Source of the DNA: Fen731 sp964481885
GTDB taxonomy: Bacteria > Actinomycetota > Humimicrobiia > Humimicrobiales > Humimicrobiaceae
Reading direction: 5' to 3'
DNA: 64,000 nucleotides
Assembly (NCBI GenBank): GCA_964481885.1
Contig: CAYZUS010000003.1
Coordinates: 1 to 64,000 of the forward strand
A program made the position numbers and the translations under genes. Below are positions 1 to 10,309 of this stretch, in pieces. Positions within the stretch are counted from its first letter, which is position 1; every line of letters starts with the position of its first letter. The notes below the pieces were generated by a model. The model had not been told where the DNA came from. It saw only the letters and a program-made list of their open reading frames with translations, and did no database searches.

Positions 1-447
1 AAAAAAACAACAATATTTTTACTGATTTTTTTTAAAAGTCATTTAGAGACCGACTTTTTTTAGATAATTGACTAGTTTGCTCAACCAATAAACTGGCTTA
101 TTTAGATAATTATCCAATTTACATAATATATAATCAGAATTTTATCGAAAATTATCTAATATTTCAATCCGGAAACCAGCTCTTTGCGATAATTATCCAG
201 TTATCCAGTGCTTCAATTTATATACAGAATTTTTATGATAATTATTTATATTTACTTAATCCTCAGGCTGGATTTTTCCGATATATGTAAAATGCTTTTA
301 TTTTTACAAATACTTTCCGGTGAATAATTAGCAAGACAAACAAAAATGAGAGGATTTCAGGCTTGATTTAAAAAAGTATTTTCCCGAAACCTGGACTGCT
401 CGCTGCGGATCAGAAAATTTTGGAACCAGATTTGTCTGTATCTCAAA
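1..447. other. AT-rich intergenic stretch, no gene
   Basis: I see no coding frame with a start and ribosome-binding site here. The stretch is strongly AT-rich. The perfect 10-bp palindrome GATAATTATC occurs at 105-114 and 188-197, with a one-base variant at 237-246. Two similar blocks around 'cagaatttt..gataatta' suggest old duplicated sequence. The palindromes could be operator-like, but there is no further support. Confidence 0.5.
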
Positions 448-1971
448 ATGAACATTAAACAGAAAACCATACTAATAACGGCAGCAATGGGCGTAATATT
501 GCTCGCCTCATTAAACGTGATTGTTCGAGCAGTATTGCTTGATAAGTTTGACACCCTCCAAAACATTGTTTCCAGAATAAGTGTGGTCCACATTTTATTA
601 ACAGTCACGATTGTTCTGATAATAACAGGTTTTTCCTTTACAATTAACAGCATAATAAACAAACACGAAGCAGCAATTAACCACCTTACAAACCACGACG
701 AATTAACAGGTATGCCAAACCGCCAGTATTTTGAAGAAAAGATGGCCGAGGCAATAAAAAGAGCCGCAAAAGGTAAAAAAAGTTTCCTCGCTTTTTTTGA
801 TATTGATGATTTCAAGATAATCAATGACCACTATGGGCATAATTTTGGGGATAAAGTGCTGGTTGATTTAAGCAGGCATCTTTCAAAAAATGTTCGCGGC
901 ACTGACACAATTGCCCGCTTTGGAGGAGATGAATTCATCCTTCTCATTGAACATGATGATATAGCCAAAGCAAAAAGTATCGCTGAGCGATTAAGGATCT
1001 TTATAGATCAATACGATATAGATATCGATAATATTAACTTTAAATTCAGGGTCAGCATGGGACTGGTTGAGATTGGACCTGATGAAACGGTCAATGATAT
1101 ACTGGCCAGGGCCGACAGAGCAATGTACATGGCAAAAGAGAATGGAAAGGACCAGCTTGTAGTTCTCGAGAGGGAATTAAACCACAGCACTACCGGTGAA
1201 TTGGTTGTAAAGTTAAAAAGGGCACTTTCCAAAAAATTATTTACAGTTTACTATCAGCCGATAGTAAGGCTTTCCACAAATGAAATATCACATTATGAAG
1301 CACTTTCAAGGCTTGAAGATGGCACAACTCCCCCGATATCCCCGGGTGTGTTTATACCAGTGATGGAAAGATACGGCATGATTGGGGATCTTACCCATTT
1401 TGTCTTAAAAGAAGTTATAAAAGTTTTAAAAGCAAACCCGGAAAAATGTATTTTTATCAACCTTTCAGGCAAATCTTTTTCGGACAAATCAATTTTACTT
1501 TTTATAATGAAATGCCTGTCAGAAAGTAAAATAAATCCCCGACAGCTGGGTTTTGAGGTGACTGAAACTGCAATGCTCAATGATATTGCACAGGCGAAAG
1601 AGTGGATATTCAAGCTAAAAAAAATGGGGTGCCGTTTTGCAATAGATGATTTTGGATCAGGGTTTATGTCTTTTAATATTTTAAAGGAACTCCCCGTGGA
1701 TTTTTTCAAACTCGACGGGAATGTAATTAAGGATATTAATAAAAACCCATCAAATGCTGCCATGATAAAATCAGTCAGGCTCCTTGCAAACCTGCTCGGA
1801 AAAGAGACTGTGGCAGAGTGGGTTGAAAACCGCGAAGTTGAGTGTATTGTAAAATCATTGGGGGTAGAATTTGGCCAGGGATACTATTATGCCAAACCCG
1901 GACCGGATTTGGTCAATACAATAATATCCAGAAAAAAATCCTCCAAAAAATTAACCGCCATATCAGTGTGA
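448..1971 (+). CDS. Membrane GGDEF-EAL protein (c-di-GMP turnover)
   Basis: This 507-aa protein probably makes and/or degrades cyclic di-GMP at the membrane. Two predicted membrane helices (about residues 7-30 and 48-70) leave only a short external loop, so there is no sizeable sensor domain. The GGDEF domain spans about 80-240, with an intact GGDEF signature at 159-163. The EAL domain spans about 250-495, with EAL at 284-286 and DDFGSG at 400-405, so both active sites look preserved. Which activity dominates cannot be read from sequence. The last 9 bp overlap the end of the convergent propeller gene. The ATG at 448 has only a weak ribosome-binding site; no better start is visible. Confidence 0.9.
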   Translation: MNIKQKTILITAAMGVILLASLNVIVRAVLLDKFDTLQNIVSRISVVHILLTVTIVLIITGFSFTINSIINKHEAAINHLTNHDELTGMPNRQYFEEKMAEAIKRAAKGKKSFLAFFDIDDFKIINDHYGHNFGDKVLVDLSRHLSKNVRGTDTIARFGGDEFILLIEHDDIAKAKSIAERLRIFIDQYDIDIDNINFKFRVSMGLVEIGPDETVNDILARADRAMYMAKENGKDQLVVLERELNHSTTGELVVKLKRALSKKLFTVYYQPIVRLSTNEISHYEALSRLEDGTTPPISPGVFIPVMERYGMIGDLTHFVLKEVIKVLKANPEKCIFINLSGKSFSDKSILLFIMKCLSESKINPRQLGFEVTETAMLNDIAQAKEWIFKLKKMGCRFAIDDFGSGFMSFNILKELPVDFFKLDGNVIKDINKNPSNAAMIKSVRLLANLLGKETVAEWVENREVECIVKSLGVEFGQGYYYAKPGPDLVNTIISRKKSSKKLTAISV

Positions 1972-4617
1972 AAATGAAGAAGAAACGTCATCTGCCGGGT
2001 TATTTGTAAGATTTTTCTGCCCTGAGCCGTCAGCATTCATCACATAAATCTCAGTTTTTCCGTCACGGGTGGTTACAAAGGCAATTTTTGAGCTGTCAGG
2101 CGAAAATGAAGGCCACAAATCATCTGCAGGGTTATTTGTAAGATTTTTCTGCCCTGAGCCGTCAGCATTCATCACATAAATCTCCCAGTTTCCGTCACGG
2201 TCCGATGCAAAAGAAATTTTTGATCCGTCAGGCGAGAAGGAAGACTGCATTTCAGCTGCAGGATTATTAGTAAGATTTGTCTGCCCTGAGCCGTCAGCAT
2301 TCATTATGCAGATTTCATCACTTCCGTTTCGCCAGGACGTAAATATGATCCTTTTACCGTCAGATGAAAAAGAAGGTGCGTAATCCTGAACTGAATTATT
2401 TGTAAGCCTTGTCTGCGCTGAACCGTCGGAGTTCATTGCATAAATCTCCCAGTTTCCGTCACGGTCCGACATAAAAACTATCTTTTTTCCATCAGGAGAA
2501 AATGAAGAATACCTGTCAGGCACTGAATTATTTGTAAGCCGTGTCTGCCCGGAGCCGTCAGCTTTCATTATGTAAATCTCAGAATTTCCATCCCGGGTGG
2601 ACGAAAAAGCAATCATGGAGCCGTCCGGTGAAAAAGAAGGCGCATCTTCATCGGCAGTATTGTTTGTAATCCTTGTCTGTCCTGAGCCATCGGCGCTCAT
2701 TGCATATATCTCATAATTTCCATCCCGTGTGGACGAAAAGACTATCCTTGAGCCATCAGTAAAAATTTCATCAAATAAGCCTTTGTTAATTATATATATC
2801 CCATTTGATCTGACTGCAGGACCCACCTTGTAATCTCCAGGTTTATAGCCGGCTTCAGGAAACTCTGCCACAGTATATGATCCCGGCCAGACCAAGAAAA
2901 ATGTTGGGAAACCTTTAATAAAGGGCTGGTACATCGTAGGGCTCCCTCCGTTCAGCTTGACCCAGAAGCAGTGAGCATCAGCATTATCTGCCGCGGCAGT
3001 TTCTGCAGCATCAGCATCTGCAGCCGCGCTACCAGCAACATCGGTATCCGCAATATCTTTATATACTTTTATAATTGCAAATTTTTGTTTGCCTGTCAGG
3101 CGGATTTCTTTAGTCTCTGCATTTTTCTCCAACAAAACCGGACCAGTGTTTTCCATCTGGACATAGTCCCTGTCCTCGACTTCCACAACCCTGTACTCTA
3201 AACCTGTTTGTACATCAAACACCTGTGAGCCTCCGGCTGCTATGGTTTTTGTCTCAACATCTTTCCAACCTGAAGTTGTCGACTGCTGGAGGGTGATTTT
3301 AAATTCATGCTTATCCTCCGCAAGCGGTTTGCTTTTACCATCGGGAGCTTTTAAATCCTTATATACTTTTATGGTACCTTTGCCGACAACATGGACTTTT
3401 ACACTTTTGGAAATCGTGACAGCGGTCTGCGTGTCTTTGCCTGTCACAGTAGCAGTGTTGTCTGCCTTATAATTCCCCTCGACAGGATAAGGGCCTATCT
3501 GACTTGTATAAGTATATTCATAAGTTGCAGGATCCCCAACCCAGGCCTCGCCAAGATATCCCTGCAGTGAATCCGAGACATCTGCAAAAGCATCGCTGGT
3601 AATTGTACCGCCCGATACAGAAAAACCTGTTGTGCAGGAGTATTCCTGGAAACCGGCCCCGCCTCCTGATACAGAGTTTTCCAGACCAACAAGCGCAGTA
3701 TTGCGGTATTCTGTTGCGCCGGCCACAGGTGTAAATGAAACACTGTATGGAACATCTGAACTGCCTCCGGCAGGAATCGCAATTGATCCGCTGATGTCCT
3801 GTGTGGTAATCTCGGTCCAGGCTCCGCCACCTATTTTGTATTCTATCCTGTCTTTAACATAGCCAACAGATGCAGCCTCGCCGCCGGTATTATTTATGTT
3901 AATGTTTCCGCTCACAGTAATGCCAGTTTCATGATAGATCGGCGCAACTGTTACGGTGTAAGTTGCATCAGCAGTTTTTCCTACAACAAGATCAAACAAA
4001 TTTTTGTTTACCGATTTTTGAATAGTCCAGGTAAGATAGCCCTCACCCTGTGCAGCCGCATCCTTGTTTACTTCAATAGTGGTTCCGACAGGAGCTGCAC
4101 TTTCGAGTTTAAAATTATCAAATATAGCTGAGCAGCCGGAGAATGTTTCCGCAGTTATCTGTATCTGGTCAAAATCAGCATAGGCAGCTCCGGTATTCTG
4201 CTTCCAAAAATCCGGGACCTTAAGGCTTACCTGTGCAAGCTTTGCCGTAGGCAGGCTGTACAGGTATCCAAATGCCTGCCCCACATTGGCTCCATTCTTA
4301 TAGATAGTAAATGCTATCTGGATATTGCATACACTTCCGCTATATCTGGGCGTTACATCGAAACTGAAAATCAGATTTTTTTCAGAAGTATTGATTGACT
4401 GGTAAATACCTGAATTGCTGCTGGCTGTAGACATAACTCTTGCTGATTCGTTTATTATGGCCACATCACCCCACGAGCTCCAGGAGCTAAAGCTGTTTCC
4501 TGCAAAATCTCCATTTGCGACCATGTTTCCCGAGCCGGCCCTTAAAAAGTTTACAGGAACAAAAGTAAAGGCAAGAATAATTACAAGCGCCGGCAAAAAC
4601 AGCCATTTCTTTTTCAT
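1963..4617 (-). CDS. Secreted multidomain protein with C-terminal TolB-like six-blade propeller
   Basis: The 884-aa product starts at the ATG at 4617, 5-10 nt after a GGAGG site; in-frame codons further upstream lack one. A signal peptide (MKKKWLFLP... to about residue 30) is followed by a jelly-roll-like carbohydrate-binding-type region (about 30-180), a beta-sandwich region, and two prealbumin/Cna-B-like segments each opening with IKVYKD (about 430-660). An Ala/Asp-rich linker (AAADADAAETAAADNADA) interrupts the second segment. The C-terminus has six PD40/TolB-like repeats of the form DGN-EIY-MNADGSGQ-LTNN. The seventh repeat stops after its first strand, which could close the propeller on blade one. 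No LPXTG anchor or C-terminal membrane helix is seen, so it is probably released or bound through its domains. Ligand unknown. Confidence 0.85.
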   Translation of the reverse strand: MKKKWLFLPALVIILAFTFVPVNFLRAGSGNMVANGDFAGNSFSSWSSWGDVAIINESARVMSTASSNSGIYQSINTSEKNLIFSFDVTPRYSGSVCNIQIAFTIYKNGANVGQAFGYLYSLPTAKLAQVSLKVPDFWKQNTGAAYADFDQIQITAETFSGCSAIFDNFKLESAAPVGTTIEVNKDAAAQGEGYLTWTIQKSVNKNLFDLVVGKTADATYTVTVAPIYHETGITVSGNININNTGGEAASVGYVKDRIEYKIGGGAWTEITTQDISGSIAIPAGGSSDVPYSVSFTPVAGATEYRNTALVGLENSVSGGGAGFQEYSCTTGFSVSGGTITSDAFADVSDSLQGYLGEAWVGDPATYEYTYTSQIGPYPVEGNYKADNTATVTGKDTQTAVTISKSVKVHVVGKGTIKVYKDLKAPDGKSKPLAEDKHEFKITLQQSTTSGWKDVETKTIAAGGSQVFDVQTGLEYRVVEVEDRDYVQMENTGPVLLEKNAETKEIRLTGKQKFAIIKVYKDIADTDVAGSAAADADAAETAAADNADAHCFWVKLNGGSPTMYQPFIKGFPTFFLVWPGSYTVAEFPEAGYKPGDYKVGPAVRSNGIYIINKGLFDEIFTDGSRIVFSSTRDGNYEIYAMSADGSGQTRITNNTADEDAPSFSPDGSMIAFSSTRDGNSEIYIMKADGSGQTRLTNNSVPDRYSSFSPDGKKIVFMSDRDGNWEIYAMNSDGSAQTRLTNNSVQDYAPSFSSDGKRIIFTSWRNGSDEICIMNADGSGQTNLTNNPAAEMQSSFSPDGSKISFASDRDGNWEIYVMNADGSGQKNLTNNPADDLWPSFSPDSSKIAFVTTRDGKTEIYVMNADGSGQKNLTNNPADDVSSSFSH

Positions 4618-5069
4618 ATCTTTTCCTCCATCACAAAGAATCTGCCATGCTGCCAAATTCCATTTTATCTGAATAAAAATTTCATAATTATTACATAAAA
4701 TAATAATAATAATTACATAAATGTAAAGAAATTATCAATATTTACAAAAGCCTGTTTTCATTTTGTCAAACATATTATTATTTTAGTAATATTGTGTTAA
4801 AAACAGTAAAATTAATCCACGGCGCAGGTGTAAAAAATGGTAAAAACAGAAGGCTGACAGCAGGCTGAATTTGTATGTTTAAAGAGGACACGAGTGTTGA
4901 ATTCTTCCATATAAAACCATGAAAGCATTCCCGGATAAATCATGAAATCAGGAACGAATAGATCATAAAAGCACTGCCGGATATAAGAAATAAATTATTT
5001 TATTATCATATTCCAATAAATATGTATATAATAAAAATATATTGATATTTGGAAATTAAATAGACTGCG
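4618..5069. other. Divergent intergenic region, no gene seen
   Basis: This gap separates the leftward propeller gene from the rightward CheB-CheR gene, so it must carry promoters for both. It is AT-rich with runs of 'aataat'. I see no convincing -35/-10 pair, RNA gene or coding frame. Confidence 0.4.
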
Positions 5070-8000
5070 ATGTCAAAGAATAAAAAAGAATTAATCGGTC
5101 CCAAAACAAAATCTTATAAAGAGAATTTAGCTTTGGAAAATGACATTTCCAAAAAGGCTGGTCATATAGCTAAAGCAAAAAAAATTATCACCCCTGTATT
5201 TAATTTCCCCATTGTTGGTATTGGGGCCTCAGCCGGCGGATTAGCTGCTTTCGAAGCTTTTTTTTCTGCCATGCCTGCCGACACAGATACAGGAGTAGCC
5301 TTTGTACTGGTACAGCACCTGGCGCCGGATCACAAAAGTATTCTTTCTGAATTGGTTAAACGCTATACCAGTATGGAAGTTTTTGAAGTAACAGATGGAA
5401 TTAAAGTCGAACCTAACTGCACATATATAATACCACCCAATCATGATATGGGATTCCTAAAAGGTTCATTGCAATTATTTGAGCCCGGCATGCCTCATGG
5501 CCAGCGTCTACCCATAGACTTTTTTTTTCGTTCTCTTGCTCAGGACAGGCATGAGCAGTCCATCTGTATCGTGCTGTCAGGTACAGGCAGTGACGGTACA
5601 CTGGGTGTACGTGCAATTAAAGGAGAAGGCGGAATGGCCATGGCACAGAGCCCGGAATCTGCCGGGTTTGACGGAATGCCGCGAAGCGCGATTGCCACAG
5701 GTCTAATAGACTTCACCATTCCACCCGAAGAGATGCCTGGTCGGCTTATAGCCTACCTTAGACATTCTTACGGAAAGAATTTGCCGAAGAATACTTACTA
5801 TAAACCAGTAGAAGAGAATTCGCTTAAGAAGATTTTTATTTTGCTTCGTAACAAAGTCGGCCATGATTTTTCACAATACAGGAAAAGCACAGTTAAAAGA
5901 CGAATAGAGCGCCGCCTGGCCATCAATCAAATCGAGGGGCTGGAAAACTATGTAAGATTTCTTCAGATGAATCCTCTGGAAATAGAGGAACTTTTTCATG
6001 ACTTGTTAATCGGGGTTTCCAGTTTTTTTCGCGATTCAAAGGCGTTTGAATCCGTGGCGGAAAAAGTTATTAAGAATCTTTTCAATGCTAATAAATCCAA
6101 CGATTCCGTGCGCATCTGGGTAGTGGGCTGCTCTACCGGTGAAGAACCGTATTCAATTGCCATGCTTATTAAGGAACAGTTGGAGTCCCTGAACCAGAGC
6201 TTTAAGATCCAGATTTTTGCTACAGATATTGAAGAACGCTCAATTAATGTCGCACGCTCAGCAGTCTATCCGGCAAACATTGTATCAGACATATCACCAC
6301 AGCGACTTGCCCGTTTTTTTGTGATGCAACCCGACGGTACTTCCTACCGCATCAGAAAGGAAATCCGTGATATGGTGATTTTTTCAGAACAAAACATAAG
6401 CATGGATCCTCCATTTTCCAAACTGGATTTCATAAGCTGCAGGAATCTGCTGATATATTTGGAAAAATCGGTACAAAGAAAAATCCTTCCCCTTTTTCAT
6501 TACTCCTTAAATCCCGGCGGATTTCTCTTTCTTGGTTCTTCAGAGACTGCAGATGACTTCAAAAATCTTTTCAAAACTGTAGATCGAAGCGCAAGAATAT
6601 ATCAACGCTCAGAAGGTAGTGACCCTTATTATAAAAGCATTTCGAGTGTCATCTCATTATTGCCAAAAGGCATTTATCCTAATTTGAATTCATCGAGAAA
6701 TACTTTCGACAAAAACAGAATTCCGTTGCGGGAGCTTGCGGAGCATGCGCTTCTTGAGCAATATAGTCCCATGGGAGCCCTTGTTGATAAAAATGGTGTG
6801 CTGCTCTATCTCTACGGAAAAGCAGGCATGTTTCTTGAACCTGCCCCCGGTGAATTTGAAAAAAGTATCCTGAAGATGGCCCGCAAGGGTTTGCGAAGAG
6901 AACTTACTGTTGCCCTTACCAGAGCCGCTGCCTATAAAGAAACCGTGCATTACCGGGGGCTCAGAGTCAAAATCAACGGAGTTTCTGCAACTGTCAACCT
7001 TACAGTCAGGCCTGTAAGAAACAGTACTGATTCAGCAAACAATGAAGACCTGTTTCTTGTTATATTCGAAAGTGATGAGGCAATAGCGCAAAAAAAATCT
7101 GAAGAAACCACCGGCCTGGAATTTGTTGAGAGCACAGACGAAGATCTCACCAGTGCCATCATACTGTCTTTAACAGAAAAACTTCGCGTTTGTGAAGAAT
7201 ACCTCCAGTCCAGTAATGAAGAGTTGGAAACCAGCACTGAAGAACTAAGTTCCTCCAATGAAGAAATGCTGTCTCTGAATGAAGAGTTACAGTCCAGTAA
7301 TGAAGAGCTGGAAACTTCAAAGGAAGAATTACAGTCTTTAAATGAGGAACTGTCTACTGTCAATTCCGAACTGCGAATCAAACTCTCCGATTTATCCAGA
7401 ACATATAATGACTTGAGTAACCTAATGTCCGATACCGACTGCGGCTCTTTATTCGTGGACCACCAACTGACTATCAGGAAATTTACACCTGCAGTAACCC
7501 AGGCGATAAACCTGATTCAAACAGATATTGGGCGTCCCATAAGCCACATCTCTACCAATCTGGTTGACCACAGCCTTCTTACTGCAGAGATAGAGGCAGT
7601 AATCTACTCCCTGGTCTCTAAAGAAACAGAGGTTATGGCAAAGGATGGCACCTGGTACTCCATGCGTATTTCACCTTACCGTACAAGCGACAACATTATC
7701 GATGGTGCAATAATTACATTCTGCAATATAACTAAAATTAAAAACATACAAAAAACAGCGCTTGAGCTGGAGGCAAATTATAAAGATTTATTCTTATACT
7801 CTTTTTCTGCGATAGCAGTATTTGAGATTGTTTTTGACAAAAAGGGAGTACCTTCAGACTATATTTTTATAGATGCCAATCTGGCTTTTGAAAAACACGT
7901 TGGGTTAAATGTTAAGGATCTCATGGGGAAAAGAATCTCTGATGTCTGCCCTGGCATAAAGGCAGCGGACCTCATTACAACTTACAGACTGGCTTCAATT

Positions 8001-8132
8001 GAAAACAAATCTGTGGCCTTTAAGGTAAAATTCAAAAATCTAAAGAAAACTTTTAATGTTTGTTCTTATTCAGTAAGCAGCAATAGGATCGGTTTTATTT
8101 TCGAAAATATGGATGATAAAAAAGAGCCCTGA
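5070..8132 (+). CDS. CheB-CheR-PAS fusion signalling protein
   Basis: A 1020-aa hybrid of the chemotaxis methylesterase and methyltransferase folds. The CheB-like domain (about 47-235) has the catalytic serine S54 in GASAGG, a histidine in VLVQHLAPDH and an aspartate in LSGTGSDG. The CheR region (about 250-510) has the SAM-binding VGCSTGEEPYS and the DFISCRNLLIYL block. A long Glu/Ser-rich coiled coil (about 700-780; repeats like SSNEELETS) leads into two PAS-like domains. No receiver or histidine-kinase domain is present and no chemoreceptor or CheA is nearby, so classical chemotaxis is unlikely. It is followed at 8221 by a c-di-GMP enzyme that may be its output. A second, more diverged copy lies at 23223-26429. 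Confidence 0.88.
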   Translation: MSKNKKELIGPKTKSYKENLALENDISKKAGHIAKAKKIITPVFNFPIVGIGASAGGLAAFEAFFSAMPADTDTGVAFVLVQHLAPDHKSILSELVKRYTSMEVFEVTDGIKVEPNCTYIIPPNHDMGFLKGSLQLFEPGMPHGQRLPIDFFFRSLAQDRHEQSICIVLSGTGSDGTLGVRAIKGEGGMAMAQSPESAGFDGMPRSAIATGLIDFTIPPEEMPGRLIAYLRHSYGKNLPKNTYYKPVEENSLKKIFILLRNKVGHDFSQYRKSTVKRRIERRLAINQIEGLENYVRFLQMNPLEIEELFHDLLIGVSSFFRDSKAFESVAEKVIKNLFNANKSNDSVRIWVVGCSTGEEPYSIAMLIKEQLESLNQSFKIQIFATDIEERSINVARSAVYPANIVSDISPQRLARFFVMQPDGTSYRIRKEIRDMVIFSEQNISMDPPFSKLDFISCRNLLIYLEKSVQRKILPLFHYSLNPGGFLFLGSSETADDFKNLFKTVDRSARIYQRSEGSDPYYKSISSVISLLPKGIYPNLNSSRNTFDKNRIPLRELAEHALLEQYSPMGALVDKNGVLLYLYGKAGMFLEPAPGEFEKSILKMARKGLRRELTVALTRAAAYKETVHYRGLRVKINGVSATVNLTVRPVRNSTDSANNEDLFLVIFESDEAIAQKKSEETTGLEFVESTDEDLTSAIILSLTEKLRVCEEYLQSSNEELETSTEELSSSNEEMLSLNEELQSSNEELETSKEELQSLNEELSTVNSELRIKLSDLSRTYNDLSNLMSDTDCGSLFVDHQLTIRKFTPAVTQAINLIQTDIGRPISHISTNLVDHSLLTAEIEAVIYSLVSKETEVMAKDGTWYSMRISPYRTSDNIIDGAIITFCNITKIKNIQKTALELEANYKDLFLYSFSAIAVFEIVFDKKGVPSDYIFIDANLAFEKHVGLNVKDLMGKRISDVCPGIKAADLITTYRLASIENKSVAFKVKFKNLKKTFNVCSYSVSSNRIGFIFENMDDKKEP

Positions 8133-8220
8133 AAAATGTGCCTGCCGTCAAAGTTTTGTTTATCCATCAACGTTTTGTTTATTATTATAATAAAATATAT
8201 TTTAGGAGAGCTTTTGGGTT

Positions 8221-10215
8221 ATGACTGACAAAGAGGATAAATCATCAAAAGCCTGGAAACTAAGGCAAAGGGCCCAGGAAAGTCTCATACAGGGCAAAAC
8301 TGTTAATTCGGATTCTGCTTCTTTCGAAACTGCCAGTGCTTTGCTGCATGAATTACAGATACATCAGGTTGAATTGGAGATGCAAAATGAGGCTCTGCGC
8401 CAGGCGCAGGAAACACTTGAGCTGTCGCAATCACGTTATTTCGAACTTTATGACATGGCCCCTACCGGTTACTGTTCCTTAAACAATAAAGGGATCATTT
8501 TGGAGGCTAACATAATGGCTGCCACTCTGCTTGGCATCAAAAGAGTCGACTTGATTAAAAGGCTGTTATCCAGTTTCATCTTCAAAGAGGACCAGGACAT
8601 CTTCTATCTGAACAATAAAAAACTTTTTAAAACCGGAGAACCTCAAACTTATGAACTTCGTATGGTAAAAAAGAACGGCACCCAGTTCTGGGCACAGATG
8701 GAGGCTGTCGCGGCCCTCAATTCGAGTGGGACGTCAGTATGCCACATAGTGATCATAGATATAACGGAGCGAATGAAGGCTGAAGAGAGGCTTCGGACAA
8801 GCGAGGAACAATATCGTATTATTTTTGCCCAGTCCCCGGTTGCCATTGTAAGTTATAACAAGGAGGGCATGTTGGTGGCCGCTAATCCTGCCTGCCTGAA
8901 AATGTATGGTGTAGAAAATATAAGGGAGATACAGGGTTTGAATCTTTTTTCTGATCCCGGCCTTTCTGAAGAACATAAAAAAAAGCTGAAAAAGGGAGAG
9001 GAAATCCAGTATCAGGGACTCATTGATTTTGATAAAATCAAAGAGCTGGAAGTTTATCATACTTTAAAATCCGGTACCGTCTGGATCGAATCAACTATTA
9101 CACCATTAAGAAACAACCGCGGAATACTTAGCAGTTATCTGCTGCACATTACTGATGTAACTGAGCGTAAAAAGGCAGAGAATGAAATTCGCTACCTTTG
9201 CTTTCATGACCAGCTGACCGGGCTTCACAACCGGAGATTTGCACAGGAAGAAATAGAACGCCTCGATACAGAGCGCCAGTTGCCTCTTTCCGTTATTATT
9301 GGAGATTCGAATGGTTTAAAATTAGTTAATGATATTTTTGGACATAGCGAAGGTGACGCAGTGCTTAAAGAGACTGCATCGTTATTGAGAAGAATGTGCA
9401 GATGTGAAGATATTTTAACCCGGTGGGGCGGTGATGAATTTGTCATCTTTCTTCCAAAAACTTCTTCAAAAGATGTAGAAGAGATTGTGCAAAGAATAAA
9501 AAAAGAATGTACAAAAGTGTATATTCACTCAATACCTTTAAGTATTTCGATAGGGACTGCAACAAAAACAGAAGTCCGCCAATATATAGATGAAATCATA
9601 TTAGAGGCAGAAAACAAGATGTACAAACACAAGCTCCTTGAAAAAGATGGACATAAAAGTTCAGTCTTTTTTTTACTGGAACAGGAGCTTTATAAAAAAA
9701 GTACTGAAACTAGACAGCACTCCGAGAGAATTACTGAGCTTGCAATAAAGTTGGGAAAGGCAATTAAACTGCATCCGCTGCAGCTGGATGAACTTTCATT
9801 GCTTTCTTCAATTCATGACATAGGAAAAGTTGGTATCTCTGAAGAATTGTTAGTAAAAAAAGGCCAGCTATCAGAGAAAGACTGGCTGGATTTAAAAAGG
9901 CACTCTGCGCTGGGATTTAACATTGCCATGTCGTCAGCGCAAACTTCCCGTATTGCCAAACTTATTCTTTCCTGCCATGAAAACTGGGATGGTTCAGGTT
10001 ACCCGACGGAACTGTCTGGGGAAGCAATCCCTCTTTTGTCCCGGATTGTAGCTATTGCTGATGCTTATGAGGTAATGACCAGTGGAAGAGCATACAAAGA
10101 TATTTTGAGCAAATCAGAGGCAATCAAAGAACTTAAAAGGTGTTCAGGTACACAATTTGATCCCGTGCTGGTAGACAAATTCATCGCAGTTATAAAAAGC
10201 AGGCGAGTGATTTGA
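8221..10215 (+). CDS. PAS-PAS-GGDEF-HD-GYP cyclic-di-GMP enzyme
   Basis: A 664-aa soluble protein with an N-terminal helical segment containing HELQIHQVELEMQNE, two PAS domains (about 75-190 and 195-320), a GGDEF domain with intact RWGGDEF, and an HD-GYP domain with HDIGKVG and HENWDGSGYP. Both the cyclase and phosphodiesterase signatures look intact. AGGAG lies just upstream of the ATG. It sits 88 bp after the CheB-CheR-PAS gene on the same strand, so the two probably share a transcript. A paralogue of the same architecture is at 21093-23066; that one also neighbours a CheB-CheR gene, so the pair was probably duplicated as a unit. Confidence 0.9.
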   Translation: MTDKEDKSSKAWKLRQRAQESLIQGKTVNSDSASFETASALLHELQIHQVELEMQNEALRQAQETLELSQSRYFELYDMAPTGYCSLNNKGIILEANIMAATLLGIKRVDLIKRLLSSFIFKEDQDIFYLNNKKLFKTGEPQTYELRMVKKNGTQFWAQMEAVAALNSSGTSVCHIVIIDITERMKAEERLRTSEEQYRIIFAQSPVAIVSYNKEGMLVAANPACLKMYGVENIREIQGLNLFSDPGLSEEHKKKLKKGEEIQYQGLIDFDKIKELEVYHTLKSGTVWIESTITPLRNNRGILSSYLLHITDVTERKKAENEIRYLCFHDQLTGLHNRRFAQEEIERLDTERQLPLSVIIGDSNGLKLVNDIFGHSEGDAVLKETASLLRRMCRCEDILTRWGGDEFVIFLPKTSSKDVEEIVQRIKKECTKVYIHSIPLSISIGTATKTEVRQYIDEIILEAENKMYKHKLLEKDGHKSSVFFLLEQELYKKSTETRQHSERITELAIKLGKAIKLHPLQLDELSLLSSIHDIGKVGISEELLVKKGQLSEKDWLDLKRHSALGFNIAMSSAQTSRIAKLILSCHENWDGSGYPTELSGEAIPLLSRIVAIADAYEVMTSGRAYKDILSKSEAIKELKRCSGTQFDPVLVDKFIAVIKSRRVI

Positions 10216-10309
10216 TAATCAAATACTGGCCATACGAGTGATTTGAATGATTATGACCCTTCCGAATTCCAATACAAAGCCTGTAATTTTAACCTGCCTG
10301 AAAATTCAA

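Noticed and set aside
1963..2000. Truncation or frameshift at the end of the propeller protein
   Set aside because: The frame downstream shows no further repeat sequence, and the partial seventh repeat can close the ring. The neighbouring gene is intact.
6950..7381. Long minus-strand open frame opposite the CheB-CheR coiled coil
   Set aside because: It is the mirror of a low-complexity Glu/Ser repeat, giving a Ser-rich translation with no start signal; the plus-strand gene is clearly real.
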